Source of the DNA: Paulinella micropora
Taxonomy: Eukaryota; Cercozoa; Imbricatea; Euglyphida; Paulinellidae
Assembly: GCA_019918135.1 (NCBI GenBank)
Contig: WBZZ01006793.1
Location: 1 to 64,000 of the forward strand
Length of the DNA stretch: 64,000 nucleotides
Direction: 5' to 3'
The notes beneath the pieces were generated by a model. It made no database searches. It saw nothing but the letters and a program-made list of their open reading frames with translations, and was not told where the DNA came from. The position numbers were made by a program, and so were the translations under genes. Below, piece by piece: positions 9,319 to 18,096 of the stretch (the stretch's first letter is position 1; each line of letters opens with the position of its first letter).

Positions 9319-10161
9319 TTAATCGCATATTTCATAGAGCGCCTTCATGAGCAAAAAGTCGCTTAAAAGCGCCATGGAGGACAGTAGTGTAAAACCCCTG
9401 CTGTATTCAGACTTCCCATCGTCGTCGTCGGTATAATTAAAGCAAAACGAGAGCAGGTCCAAGTATTTAGCAATAGTTCTTGTGCCAGTTAAACAATTAA
9501 GAGCACAAAACAACACAACAGCCCAAAAAGCCGTTGCCTGTACAGCGCAGGCGGCCTGCAACCAGAGGACGTCTGGCACTCTTTCCAATTTAGAAAGCTG
9601 TACACAAAAATAGGTAAACAAACTGGCCGACGTACTCGCTTGAAAGAATTGAGAGAATAACATACAATAACTAGTCTTATCCGTCACGCAGACAAAGATC
9701 AAAGTCATTACGTTGAGTACGGCGCTTATACAAGAAAAAGCCAGCAAAGCATCGGTGTCCTCGAGTTTTTCTTGTCTCACCAAAAAGAGTGTCAGGGTGG
9801 TCGACACGTAACAGCCGAGCAAACGAAAGACTTCGTTTTTCCTGAACTGTTGTGAATCAGCACTATCATTTTTTCCGCGGGAGTCAGAAGAAGCAGCAGC
9901 ATTTTTTTCGCGGGGCTTAAAGTAGCAAAAAAAGTAGAAGCAATCAAAAAAGGCGTATATCAGCTGGATGGCAGCCGCCGACAGCGCCAAACGCAGCGAG
10001 GTGAGGTGTTCGGTACAAGGCTGATCGAACAGCAGTGCCACGTTAATCACAATTATGACGTAGGCCATCACCATAAAGCCAGAGAAAAGCAAATCGGGAC
10101 AGAATAGGAGATCGCACATCCGTGATAATGGTGTGCTTTGCTCTGCGTATTCCCCAAACAT
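9319..10161 (-). CDS. Polytopic membrane protein, six to seven helices
   Basis: 280 aa. Hydrophobic segments lie near residues 25-46, 55-80, 111-129, 138-160, 165-189, 198-223 and a weaker one at 256-273. A polar loop (residues 82-110, Ser/Lys/Asp-rich) follows helix 2, and DDDDGKSE precedes the last segment. The start is the first ATG; an internal ATG at residue 15 is possible. It is the third protein of similar size and topology in the first 10 kb. Cys-rich membrane helices are shared with the 1638-3041 product, but no clear sequence homology can be claimed by eye. Confidence 0.7.
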   Translation of the reverse strand: MFGEYAEQSTPLSRMCDLLFCPDLLFSGFMVMAYVIIVINVALLFDQPCTEHLTSLRLALSAAAIQLIYAFFDCFYFFCYFKPREKNAAASSDSRGKNDSADSQQFRKNEVFRLLGCYVSTTLTLFLVRQEKLEDTDALLAFSCISAVLNVMTLIFVCVTDKTSYCMLFSQFFQASTSASLFTYFCVQLSKLERVPDVLWLQAACAVQATAFWAVVLFCALNCLTGTRTIAKYLDLLSFCFNYTDDDDGKSEYSRGFTLLSSMALLSDFLLMKALYEICD

Positions 10162-10418
10162 GATCTGCCAGCAGCCACAGACAGCAAGTATTGTAGATAT
10201 TTAAGCATATATCAAGTGAGGAAAGTCCAAGATAAATTTGTTTTCCTCCCCGGGGCAACGGCCGGGGAGGACAGAGATGGAGGGAGGGAAAGGGAAGCTA
10301 TTGCACTCGGGAGCGGGAGAGAGAAAAGAAGGGGGGGGGGAGAAGGGCCCTACAAATGCTACAAGTAGAGTTGTAAGGTTTCTGCTGGGGTAATGTGCTT
10401 TCTGTCGTCAGATTTTTG

Positions 10419-11729
10419 ATGCAGCAGAAGCAAGAGGAGGAATTGCAAGTAAACACAAACCGGGTCGTAGCAGAGGCGTGCGCGCAGGCTCTTGCTCAGC
10501 TGGGCCCGGTGCCCGGCTCACGGGCACGCCTGGCGGCGTGGGAAACTTTGGCACAAGATTCCGTTTCCCGCAGCGCTCTTCCTACCAGCGCCGAGCTGAA
10601 GCTTTTTTGGGAAAAGTTCCTGTTGGTGCAATGGCAGGGACTTGCGGGGCTGCGCGCAGCAATACCAGGCTTGACCGAAGGAACAGCCCGGTGTTACTTG
10701 GCGGAGCTGGCGGCGGAGCTGGCCAGGCTAAGTGAACAGGACCTGACCCGCGGGGCCGCGCGGCGCTGGACGGGCCAATGGCTCGCTGCTGCGCCGCAAG
10801 CCTCCATGGAGGCTTTGTTGGTTCTAGATCACCGGGAAGCGGGGCTGCGACGCTGTCTGCAGGGGCTACCCTTTGTCGCGTGCGAGGAGCTACCCTTGGG
10901 CGACATTGCCTTTCGCCTGCAAGGGCGTACCATGCGCCTGTTTGAACGCAAACGAGCGGACGATTGTTTACAGGGCATCTACTCGGGTCGCTTCCAGGCA
11001 CAGCGTGAGGCGCTGGCGGGTTGGGTGCGCGAAGAGCCCGTGCAGCGCAGCGGTTGCGTAGGCTACATTTTTGAAAGCCCCGGCTGGCTGCTGCAAGCCG
11101 AAACAAACGCACAGAGCCCTTTGCTGTTAGGGTTGAAGCGGGCGCAGGTGGTGTGCAAGGGTGGCTCCGAGCCAGACGCGGCGGCGCTGGCGCTGTTGCG
11201 CTCTACCGAGTGTAGCACGCAAATTAAGTACGGTTTCCAGTCCTTCAATACCGCCCACATTTTGCACATGGCAGTGCTGATCTTGAACTTGTTTCGTGCT
11301 TGGGAAGCTATCGCTAGTACTGGTGCAGGCACTGCTACGGGAGGACAACGGGCCACAACAGGCGATAGCGGTAAACTGCAAGCCGCGGTAGTACACGAGC
11401 GCGCGCGCCAGGGGCGCCGCACTTATCGCGCGGGGACCGACCTGTCGCTCGGGCAGGCCGAGCGGCTTGGCTTTTACGCCGCAATCCGTGGGGTCAGCCC
11501 CGCGGTGGCTAGGGTGCTGTGTGCGCGCTACCCGACGGTAGCGAAACTGGTCAAGAGATGTCTGGACTTGGGGGGTGCGGGCTGCAGGCAGGAGTTGGGA
11601 GCACTGCAGGTCCGCGCCCGCCCCACCGCGCCGCCACGCCGCTTGGGACCCAAACTTGCGACGCGCATCTTGTGTCGCTTGGGCGCTTACGAGTGCAATC
11701 GGGACAAAGGCAAACCTTGTAACTGCTAG
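10419..11729 (+). CDS. ERCC4-domain structure-specific endonuclease (XPF/MUS81 type)
   Basis: 436 aa from the ATG at 10419; a GTG eight codons earlier is also in frame. ERCC4 nucleases cut branched or flapped DNA in repair and recombination. The active-site series is visible in order: LDHRE (~residues 136-140), GD (~161-162), ERK-x2-DD (~176-182), then GRF-x2-Q-REAL. This is the family pattern D..RE, GD, ERKxxDD, SGR, Q. The N-terminal ~120 residues are helical. The C-terminal part has a helix-hairpin-helix-like region (near GVSPAVARVLCARYP and LGPKLATRIL) expected for DNA binding. Similar nucleases occur in several large DNA virus families. With the PD-(D/E)XK nuclease nearby it suggests virus-coded recombination. 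No damage to the frame is seen. Confidence 0.85.
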   Translation: MQQKQEEELQVNTNRVVAEACAQALAQLGPVPGSRARLAAWETLAQDSVSRSALPTSAELKLFWEKFLLVQWQGLAGLRAAIPGLTEGTARCYLAELAAELARLSEQDLTRGAARRWTGQWLAAAPQASMEALLVLDHREAGLRRCLQGLPFVACEELPLGDIAFRLQGRTMRLFERKRADDCLQGIYSGRFQAQREALAGWVREEPVQRSGCVGYIFESPGWLLQAETNAQSPLLLGLKRAQVVCKGGSEPDAAALALLRSTECSTQIKYGFQSFNTAHILHMAVLILNLFRAWEAIASTGAGTATGGQRATTGDSGKLQAAVVHERARQGRRTYRAGTDLSLGQAERLGFYAAIRGVSPAVARVLCARYPTVAKLVKRCLDLGGAGCRQELGALQVRARPTAPPRRLGPKLATRILCRLGAYECNRDKGKPCNC

Positions 11730-11767
11730 CACGCGCGGGGCGGGGTAAGGGGGAAGGGGGGGGCAGC

Positions 11768-11770
11768 GAG

Positions 11771-11809
<39 letters not shown>
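11768..11809. repeat. (GA)n microsatellite
   Basis: About 18-20 GA dinucleotides in the spacer just after the ERCC4 gene and before the gene at 11859. It could be a purine-tract promoter element or simply a slippage product. Confidence 0.9.
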
Positions 11810-11810
<1 letters not shown>

Positions 11811-11858
11811 GCCAAGTTATTTTAATTAAAAGAAGAGGAACAGAGAAACAAGAAGAAA

Positions 11859-12461
11859 ATGTCCAACGCACGTTTCTATTGGTATTGTGAAGAAAGCCAT
11901 TGGCCCCCAGGGGCCCTGGCGGTACCATGCGACGGGCCTGGCCCGACGGACGGCGCAACCATCGTCACAATTGCACCAGCACACGCAACGACCGCGGCTG
12001 AAATCGAAGAAAGGCTGTGCAGCGCACAGCCTTATTACAACTGGAAATGGCAGGCTTGTCTGGACGCGGCGCCGATTCGGAAGCCCGTAAAAGTGGTCCC
12101 TGGCCCCAACATGCACTACCCCGTCAAGCAGCTAAAGGATCTATTATGGCCGACGGCGGAGAGGCCGCACAAACACCATCAGCGGAGCATCCTAGACAGC
12201 CCAATCAACAGCCCGAGCAGCCCCGCGAGCGCAAGCCCGGCGATTCCCTTCGACTATATTCCCCTCGGGGCCTCGTTATCGCTTGACGATGTCAACAGCG
12301 AGGCAGAGAGTGTGACCGAGACGGAGGAGGCCGAGAGCGAGAATGAGGCTCCAGCGGAGCTGGCGTCTCTGTCAGGAAAGAGGAAACGGTCGAGCCCCTG
12401 CCGGCCCCCGGCGGCGTCCCCCGAAGGAGGCTTCGGGTGGGGCCCGAAGAGCGGCTCGTAG
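11859..12461 (+). CDS. N-terminal part of a nuclear-type protein (joined by -1 shift to the next frame)
   Basis: 200 aa. It starts with an aromatic-rich segment (RFYWYCEESHW), contains YYNWKWQ, then a Ser/Pro-rich linker and an acidic stretch (SEAESVTETEEAESENEAP). A basic nuclear-localisation-like GKRKRSS follows just before the stop. The next frame (12437-13522) has no ATG near its beginning and is open from 12347, so the two overlap by more than 100 bp. A -1 shift anywhere between 12347 and 12461 would fuse them; two C5 runs (12405-12409 and 12418-12422) are candidates. The fused product would be an acidic/basic N-terminal arm on a duplicated domain. The family is not recognised. Confidence 0.55.
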   Translation: MSNARFYWYCEESHWPPGALAVPCDGPGPTDGATIVTIAPAHATTAAEIEERLCSAQPYYNWKWQACLDAAPIRKPVKVVPGPNMHYPVKQLKDLLWPTAERPHKHHQRSILDSPINSPSSPASASPAIPFDYIPLGASLSLDDVNSEAESVTETEEAESENEAPAELASLSGKRKRSSPCRPPAASPEGGFGWGPKSGS

Positions 12462-13522
12462 ACGAAGAGCTAAAGCTGCTGCAGGAAAGTAATGATCCCC
12501 TGTTTGAAAAAGGCAGACAGTTGATCGTGTACCACGATAACAAAAGTCCGGGGAGCCGCGCCCTGTACAGCTCCCTGAGCCGCTATCTAGCTCCCGGCAA
12601 GTGTCGCGAATTCCGGGGCGCGTTGTCGTCAGGGGGTTGCGAGGGCGGACAGCCAGGCGCTGCCACCTACGCGATATACGCCGGCAGCAAGAGCGAGCTC
12701 GTGGACATCTTAAACAGCGTTCTGCCTGCCAAAGACGGGAAGCGGGAACAAGACACGTGTGGTTTGGCGTTGGTGGGGCTGCCCTTCGACATGATTCGCT
12801 ACCTCCGCATAGCTATGCAAGGTAAGGGTAACTCACACTTCTACGGGCGCGCCTTCACGTGGTACAGTCGGTCCAAGCGCGGGCTCGCCGACCATTTCCA
12901 CGTGTTTAGACAAGCGGTCGACAGCTACGACACCCTGCACGGACCCAAGAAAAGAAAGAAGCAAGCGCAGAACCAGGCGCCGGCCCTGATACCACCAAGA
13001 AAGCCCAAAGAAAAAAAGCACGACCGGCAGCTGCAGCGCGTCCAAACGGCATTAGAACTAATGGCCGCGGACCCATCCAACCGCCTATTCGAAAAGTCAA
13101 GAAATCTGGTTGTTTATTCCGGCGAGGCCCCAACCCCCGCCGGCGACTTCTTGTCTAATCATCTTAGACAACTAATGCCGCGTCAATGTCGAGAGTTTAA
13201 AAGGGTGGTCGAGGGGGTGGACAACCCCGGCCTCCGCAATACCTACGTACTGCACGCAACCACTGCTAGGGACTTAGCAAGAATTCTTGACTTGATACTA
13301 CCGCTGGGCAATATAAAGCAAGAGAGCAGCCTGTGCGGCTTGGTGTTAGTAGGTCTGTCCAAACCTTTAATTCAACACCTCTCGGTCGAGCTCCCTGCAA
13401 GCAGAAACAGGACATATTACGAGCACGCACTCACGTGGTACACCGATTCCCAAAACGGGTTGTGTGGCCAAACACATTTACTTAAACAAGCGATTAAGCG
13501 TTTTCTAGCGACCCAAAGCTAG
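12437..13522 (+). CDS. Protein with two tandem copies of an unknown ~150-aa domain
   Basis: 361 codons from a GTG, probably the continuation of the frame before it. Two clearly homologous halves, about 12461-12930 and 13033-13510, share a pattern: LFEK-R-L-VY, CREF, TY-x-HA or IYA, LP-x-K-E-CGL-LVGL, and A-TWY-S-GL. A Lys/Pro-rich linker (GPKKRKKQAQNQ and onward) separates them and looks like a second nuclear-localisation signal. The duplication is old, since identity is moderate while spacing is kept. Conserved Cys and aromatic residues suggest a compact domain. Possible roles include DNA or chromatin binding, but no family is recognised. Confidence 0.65.
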   Translation: MGPEERLVDEELKLLQESNDPLFEKGRQLIVYHDNKSPGSRALYSSLSRYLAPGKCREFRGALSSGGCEGGQPGAATYAIYAGSKSELVDILNSVLPAKDGKREQDTCGLALVGLPFDMIRYLRIAMQGKGNSHFYGRAFTWYSRSKRGLADHFHVFRQAVDSYDTLHGPKKRKKQAQNQAPALIPPRKPKEKKHDRQLQRVQTALELMAADPSNRLFEKSRNLVVYSGEAPTPAGDFLSNHLRQLMPRQCREFKRVVEGVDNPGLRNTYVLHATTARDLARILDLILPLGNIKQESSLCGLVLVGLSKPLIQHLSVELPASRNRTYYEHALTWYTDSQNGLCGQTHLLKQAIKRFLATQS

Positions 13523-13585
13523 GTTTTGACAGCGATCTTCTCTTTTTTTTTAATCATAACTAAAAGTTTACTTTGTGATTTTCTT

Positions 13586-13982
13586 TTATTCGACAACCGG
13601 CGTTGTCGGCTGCAAGGTCGTGGCTTCTTCTTTCTGGGAAAGACGCGCGGGCTCTTGGACGGGCTCTTGCGCCCGCGCGGCTTCCTCCCCCGGCGTGCCG
13701 TCGCTGGTGCCGTCGCTGGTGCCGTCGCTGGTGCCGTCGCTGGTGCCGTCGCCGCAGGGGGGAGAGGCTTTCTTCTCAGGGGCTGGCTTGCTCACCTGTG
13801 CCTCGGTCTCGTGGCTCGTTGGCTTTTCCGCGGCTGGCCCCCGCGAGCTGCGCCTCGGCCGTGGGGGGTTCTTCCTTTGTGGCGGGTTCCCTTGCTTTCT
13901 CCGGGGCTGGCTCCGTTTTGAGCTTTTTGGAAACAGGTGCCGCTACTAGTTCGTCGTCACGGGGGCGTTCGTGCTGGGGCAT
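13586..13982 (-). CDS. Small low-complexity basic/acidic protein, frameshifted
   Basis: Two frames (13776-13982 from an ATG, then 13586-13795) look like one small protein of ~130 aa after a +1 shift near 13790. The first part has a nuclear-localisation-like SKKLKTEP followed by Pro/Glu/Ala-rich sequence. The second part carries GDGTSDGTSDGT repeats and a Glu/Pro/Gln-rich end. The composition suggests a disordered nuclear protein. It could also be a spurious frame across the 12-bp repeat. Confidence 0.35.
13696..13752. repeat. 12-bp tandem repeat
   Basis: Four to five copies of a 12-mer (gtgccgtcgctg), coding for the repeated GTSD on the minus strand. Confidence 0.85.
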
Positions 13983-14319
13983 TTGTTGGTAGCTGTGTTT
14001 TAAAAGTCGAGCGGGGGGAGGAGGGGTTGAGGATAAAAAGTCGGTGGGGATAAAGTACAGAAAAACACGCTGCCCTTTTTTTGGTTGGAACAAGGACCCT
14101 CCCCTCCGGGGGGGGTGCCCCCCCCCTCCCCCGGGGCGATGACAAAGAGAGAAGAGAGAGGGGTGTGCGAGGCAAAGGGGGGCGGTGCCCCCCCCTCCCC
14201 TCCCCCTTCTTACTTACGTCCTTGGCAGAGACATATAAACAAACACTATACGACGCCGGGATTTTTCTCCTCTTTGGCGCCCCCCCCCTTTTTTTCTTCC
14301 TTCCGCAGGACACGCCCGC
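13983..14319. other. Spacer with paired G/C tracts
   Basis: It contains two blocks in which a G run is followed within a few bases by a C run (near 14108-14140 and 14180-14205). These could fold as GC hairpins. A further C9 plus T7 run lies just before the ATG at 14320. No gene is seen. Confidence 0.5.
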
Positions 14320-16434
14320 ATGTTCGACGCTGAAGAGGTTGGCGATTCTCTGCCTCTGCTAAGTGATGTTGACTCAAAAGTGAAATTTTTCGAGACAGGC
14401 AAAGACATCGCTCTGAATTTGCTGACGTCGCTAGAAAAGCTACACGTACTGTCGTCCAGCGAAAACTGCGGCGCTTTGCTTTCTCTTGCTAGCATTGGCT
14501 GTAAAGCAACAACTGCTAGAGAATGCCAATGCTGGTCCTGTTGCTTGTTAGCAAAGTACCCTTGCAGGCTTGAGAAGCCATGCGATTGCTTAGTATGCAT
14601 GCAGTACTCGGATTTTGAGGGGGTAACAGAGAGGCCCAAGCGAAAGGAATGTTGGTCAGGGCAGTCCTCCTGCGACTGCTACCGCTGCCTGACCTCCAGG
14701 GTCTGGGGGAACCCTGGCTGCGCGGCGCTAAGCTCCTTTTCGGCGCGTGGAAACAACACTGTTGCGATTTCTCGAAGAAGGTTGCAGCTCTACGTAGTGC
14801 CAGCCGGAGACATCTCAGCAGAAGAAAATCTGGCTAGGGTCTCCTTTGGCACACGCCCACGCCCTCCCCATGCTCCCCTGGGACCCCACCTGGGCCTTTG
14901 GCAACCCCCCGGCGAGTGGAGAGAAGAGGGGCGGGACTACGCTGCCATTGGTCTTGATTTGGGCTCTTGGACAGTTGCCAATTTATGGAGCGAAGCCGGG
15001 TGGGAAGAGCTGTGCGTCAGGGGGTCTGTCTCACGCAATCGGTTGCTCCCCTTGTTGTGCGGGCTTGGGTGCGAGGACTTTTGGGAATGGGCGGGCGGTG
15101 AGTCCCCGGATCCGCCTGTTGACCGTCGGGTTAGCATAAAGGCCCTCCTATCGTGTCCGATAGCCACGGACTGCAACTGCACATTGTGCTTGCGGTATTG
15201 GTACAAGGGTGCCGTTATCATGTCCGTGGGGGATGATAGACAAACAGGAGAGTGGAGGTTCGAGGACTTCCGCGCAGTGGTTGTGACAAATCAGCTGAGG
15301 CTAATGCGCAAATATTTTTGCCGCAGCGCTTGGTGGTCGTTGCCAGTACGAGACAAAAAGAATCAGATTCTTGCGGAGCTTCGTCCGGTGGAGCATTGGC
15401 GGTACCTTGGCTTCTACGAAACGGGAAGGCGCCTCGAACAGCTACGGGAGCGGGCGAGACAGACCCCCGAGGAAATCGATCTTGAAGCTATTTCTGAAAG
15501 TCTAGGCGGGTCTCCGTTGCTGGGCTTTAAATTCGTGCAGACAAATACGAGGGGCTCTCGGGAGTTTATCCAGTTCTACCGTCTCGTGTGGTGTGGCTTG
15601 AATAGGAATCTACTACACGATGCCCTGCACCCGGGCGGGCGTTTAGCCTACCCGGCACCGGAAGCTATTCAGGTGGAGTATCTCGACGCGCACGCCCTTT
15701 GGGAGGTGCAGAACGCTACGGTCGCGAGGGGTGATGTAGTACTGCGGATGATAACGCACGCCTACAGGACCTGTAGGCCGAATAATACACTAGAGGCGAA
15801 AGCAGCCGTTGCCACACTAGGGGCAAGAAATAGATTTTATACCGGGTACTTGTTTGCATTGATCCTGTACCAAATCAATCCGATCGGAACTAAACTAGGG
15901 GGTGGCGAGAGGAGGGAGCAGGCAGGAAAAGGAAAAAGGGGGCGAGAAAGCGGGGAAGCTTCTTCTTATTCTGCTTCTTCTTCTTCTTCCTTCTCCTCTG
16001 CTATGCCTTCTTTTCCCCCCTCCGCATGTGTGCCACAGGAAGAGGCAATCATGTCTACTCAGAGCGAAAGCGCAAATCGTTCTGTTGGCTGGCCCAGCTC
16101 AGGCATTGGGCCCCGCTCAGGCACTGGGATCAAGCCAGCATGGCTACAGAACCTTGCTGCTCAAAGTTGCAATATTAATATTCCTAGGTCAGGCTCTGTC
16201 TTGGAAAATATGCGTGCCCAGCCCGCAGAATTTGCCAACTCTGACACTTTCACCTTCCTGCTTAAGGTGATTGCGGCAAGCGTCCCTGAAGAAAAAGCTA
16301 AGGTTATTGATTGTCTGGCCATGCAAGCCCTTTGCCACGAAGAAGCAGTGGACGGATGGAGAAGCCAGGCGGCAAAAAAATCCAAAAGGAAATTCCAGCA
16401 CATCAGGATTCGGGGTTTTTCTTGTCTGGAATAA
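14320..16434 (+). CDS. Large protein with four CxCxxC motifs, C-terminal domain continued in the -1 frame
   Basis: 704 aa. Four motifs of the form C-x-C-x2-C occur: CQCWSC, CDCLVC and CDCYRC in the first ~130 residues and CNCTLC near residue 290. They are probably metal-binding. A middle segment (IGLDLGSWTVANLW) faintly recalls GLDVGS in the 62272 protein. A Gly/Arg/Ser linker follows (~residues 525-570), coded by a purine/pyrimidine tract that resembles an intergenic spacer. The last ~125 residues, from an internal ATG at 16051 (MSTQSESANR), look like a separate helical domain, so two genes may have run together. The frame ends at 16434, but folded-looking sequence continues in the -1 frame beyond an A7 run at 16374-16380. 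No family is recognised. Confidence 0.6.
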   Translation: MFDAEEVGDSLPLLSDVDSKVKFFETGKDIALNLLTSLEKLHVLSSSENCGALLSLASIGCKATTARECQCWSCCLLAKYPCRLEKPCDCLVCMQYSDFEGVTERPKRKECWSGQSSCDCYRCLTSRVWGNPGCAALSSFSARGNNTVAISRRRLQLYVVPAGDISAEENLARVSFGTRPRPPHAPLGPHLGLWQPPGEWREEGRDYAAIGLDLGSWTVANLWSEAGWEELCVRGSVSRNRLLPLLCGLGCEDFWEWAGGESPDPPVDRRVSIKALLSCPIATDCNCTLCLRYWYKGAVIMSVGDDRQTGEWRFEDFRAVVVTNQLRLMRKYFCRSAWWSLPVRDKKNQILAELRPVEHWRYLGFYETGRRLEQLRERARQTPEEIDLEAISESLGGSPLLGFKFVQTNTRGSREFIQFYRLVWCGLNRNLLHDALHPGGRLAYPAPEAIQVEYLDAHALWEVQNATVARGDVVLRMITHAYRTCRPNNTLEAKAAVATLGARNRFYTGYLFALILYQINPIGTKLGGGERREQAGKGKRGRESGEASSYSASSSSSFSSAMPSFPPSACVPQEEAIMSTQSESANRSVGWPSSGIGPRSGTGIKPAWLQNLAAQSCNINIPRSGSVLENMRAQPAEFANSDTFTFLLKVIAASVPEEKAKVIDCLAMQALCHEEAVDGWRSQAAKKSKRKFQHIRIRGFSCLE

Positions 16435-16716
16435 ACGATGGGTTGGGGGGAGGCATTTTGGAGCGTACTGGTTATGGAATGGATGCTGGAGCACATTGGA
16501 GCACCATGATCTTGGTCACCCAGCAGAGGAAAGCCACTCTGCTGGTCATAAATACTCTGCGGGAATCTTCCCCAATCAGTCAAGCGTTGGTTGCCGCTGC
16601 CATCCGTGTGAGAAACAACCTGCAGGGGATACTGACGTTGGGCCAGGGCGGAGGAGTCGAAATCCAGCTCAAGGTTATCCATGGCTGCGAACAACGCGAG
16701 GGTTGGGAATGCGCGT
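16375..16716 (+). other. -1 frame continuation of the preceding gene
   Basis: From the A7 run the -1 frame reads a Gly-rich, amphipathic segment (for example INDGLGGGILERTGYGMDAG and SQALVAAAIRVRNNLQGI) of ~110 residues, with better protein-like composition than the annotated stop-side frame. The heptamer A-AAA-AAA at 16374-16380 is in the phase required for -1 slippage. The segment then runs into a copy of the dispersed repeat at ~16717, which probably replaced its original 3' end. Confidence 0.5.
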
Positions 16717-17070
16717 TCTGTTCCCTTTGTTGTCTGGCAACAATTTTTTTCTTCCTTTTTTCATATTTTCCTGACCTTGCGCACGGTGGTCGAGCTATGG
16801 CACGGACAGGACGCCATCGGAACCGGCCGGGGCCTTTGTCCTGGCACATTTGCCACCGCCCATCCATCCCCTGCAGGGTCATGCTGGGGGCACGGTGCCA
16901 GCAGCTAGTTTTCAGTGCCCCACTCTCCCTGTTCCTTCCCCTTCCTTCTCCCTCTTGGTTCTCCGTGCCAAGCCTGATCCTCCCCCCCGCCCCTTCCCTC
17001 TCCCTCTCTTAGTTCTCAGTGCCAAAATTAAAATTTTGTCAGTAATTTTTTTGTCCGCGTGATTCTTCTT
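16717..17070. repeat. R-core repeat copy plus pyrimidine tract and 3' module
   Basis: First copy of the dispersed R core: a conserved gttccctttgttgtc block, a T-rich stretch, the gacct-tgcgcacggtgg block and the cagggtcgtgctgg block. It is followed by a C/T tract and the short module ending in a run of T near 17050. On the minus strand the core reads as a degenerate RING-like coding sequence. Confidence 0.75.
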
Positions 17071-18029
17071 TTAATAAAAATACACGTTCTGCCTTGGCTT
17101 TTTTCTCCTTTGCTGGGTTCGTTTGGTACAAGCCTTTAGGCTTGGATGAGACAGGAGGGGCATAGGGGGAAAAGACACCATGGGCGGTCCCCCACTCTCT
17201 GTCTCTCTCTCATCCCCTCCCTCGGTGAGTGGCACTAGAATTTGCTGCTTTCCGGGAGGGTTGGACAGACAGAAGTTGTCTTCAATGTCCACCGACAGCC
17301 AAGCCAGCCCCAAGAAGCGCACAAGCTGCCGCTGTCGCTGCCCGGGCCAGGATCGAGGTAGCTTCGCTCCCTCACTCGTGCATGTGAGCGGGGGACCCTC
17401 GCAGTCTTCCGAATGAGATGCCAGACCGGCAGGAACGCTGGCAATGGCAGGGCCATGGCCAGCAGGTCCGTAAAACCAAGGTAAGCTAGACACTTCAACC
17501 TGTCGGTTGAAAGCGGGCGACAGGTCGCGGGATCAGGCTTTTCCAAATGTTTGGATTCCTCTAGAACCAGGGCCGGCAGTAGTTTGGGGGGCCTTAGCTC
17601 TCTTTCCAACCCGAGATTTCATCCGCCTTTTTAGTCGCGTAGCTTATCATGTCCAAGACGATATTTAGCGAGCGTCGCATCCCTTGGACCAGATTAGGCT
17701 GATAGTCGAGCACTTCGCGCTTGACCATGGCCAGGTTTTGAGCTAAGAAGCTGTTTTTCGCAAGTCATTGCGTCGTTTGCAGAGTTCCTGGGCGTGCTGT
17801 TCTTGGGCCGTCTGTGCCTGTGAGTTTAGGTTGTCAGAGAAAACAGTATGTTGCACCAGCAGTGACCCCTCGGGGTTCGATCGTCGCTACCAGAAGTCTT
17901 ACCCTGCAGCTCGAACTTATGTTTGGCTGGGCCTCGCACTGTTGTGAGTGTGAGGTGGCGCCAGTGCAAGAGGTAGAGGAAGGTATGCGACGAGGAGTGA
18001 TATGAATAAAAGTTTATGGTTTTACTCAA
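17071..18029 (-). pseudogene. Decayed coiled-coil-type gene with several frameshifts
   Basis: Protein-like sequence continues across the minus strand but changes frame several times. It starts at 18029 (MSKTINFYSY), passes through KHKFELQGK, then SQAQTAQEQHAQELCKRRN, then MVKREVLDYQPNLVQG and DMISYATKKADE, then LRPPKLLPALVLEES. The end is acidic, near LSVDIEDNFCLSNPPGKQQ. A second fragment of the same family lies at 40136-40326 (HMFELQGK..., DNLSLQAQ). The family is unknown. The helical, Gln-rich middle suggests a coiled coil. At least three frame changes make an intact product unlikely. Confidence 0.5.
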
Positions 18030-18096
18030 GTGTCTGCTGATTCTTTCTGCTGGATTGACTCCGAGGATGCGATGAGATCAAACAGATAATCTACCC

